A stretch of DNA of 59,609 bases, from contig JABFSN010000071.1 in NCBI GenBank assembly GCA_013140575.1, positions 1-59,609 on the forward strand. The letters are read 5' to 3'. This DNA comes from Phycisphaerales bacterium (GTDB taxonomy: Bacteria; Planctomycetota; Phycisphaerae; UBA1845). Made by a program: the position numbers and the translations under genes. Shown in pieces: positions 59,535-59,609 of this stretch (positions are counted from its first letter, which is position 1; each line of letters starts with the position of its first letter). A model generated the notes under the pieces. That model saw only the letters and a program-made list of their open reading frames with translations, ran no database searches and was not told the origin of the DNA.

Positions 59535-59609
59535 GTGCCCGCCGACGCTGACCCCGTTTCCGGATGTGACCGCGAACTGAAATCAACTCCGATTTGGACG
59601 CCCCCCGCC

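Overview
The window is GC-rich bacterial chromosome that reads as Planctomycetota. The grounds are: a run of prepilin-type proteins with the N-terminal pattern typical of the phylum; a small basic protein of the Chlamydiae/Verrucomicrobia/Planctomycetes type; secreted proteins with dockerin-like, Cys-rich and IPTL-CTERM-like parts; and intergenic space filled with hairpin-rich dispersed repeats. No rRNA, tRNA, CRISPR array, insertion sequence or transposase was seen.

Layout. 1-900: two adjacent 21-bp minisatellites and a gene remnant cut by a repeat. 904-5326 (-): lysine 2,3-aminomutase, two ATP-grasp ligases and a GNAT acetyltransferase behind one recognisable promoter, probably making an acylated or acetylated beta-lysine compound. 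5495-7833 (-): purM and a quinone-oxidoreductase-like enzyme. 8039-9910 (-): a coupled PIN / unknown / TIGR04255-like module. 10241-14204: a VanZ-repeat membrane protein and an S41 processing protease. 14663-15030: tandem operators, a sigma-54 promoter and a structured, terminator-ending transcript candidate, followed by an acyl-CoA dehydrogenase. 16540-17002: a GxxExxY gene between perfect 27-bp inverted repeats. 17300-33144 (-): a ten-gene type IV pilus / type II secretion cluster (PilT, PilB/GspE, PilC/GspF, six pseudopilins or relatives, a GspK-like protein). 33347-46715: DUF4926, a large Cys-rich surface protein, pgi, a monooxygenase-like protein, an aminotransferase, a small basic protein, a SPOR-like protein, secreted or membrane proteins and a patatin. 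47077-48487: an M48 lipoprotein and a DUF433/DUF5615 toxin-antitoxin pair. 48587-54743 (-): a sulfate-assimilation and siroheme operon (cysH, cysI, hemA, cbiX, cobA). 55044-59401: a c-type cytochrome lipoprotein and a 1227-residue secreted protein.

The strongest new observations are regulatory. Upstream of cysH lies a consensus promoter whose predicted start falls on the ATG of a 29-codon ORF containing Cys-Ile-Cys-Cys-Cys, followed by a strong intrinsic terminator. This is the architecture of a cysteine-responsive attenuator on a cysteine-biosynthesis operon. The sigma-54 locus at 14.7-15.0 kb is a second complete regulatory unit.

The second theme is repeats. At least seven families of paired-hairpin elements, often about 105-117 bp with inverted ends, occupy intergenic gaps. 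In several places they lie in frame inside genes (leaders of pseudopilins, the C-terminus of CbiX). No mobilising enzyme for them is visible here.
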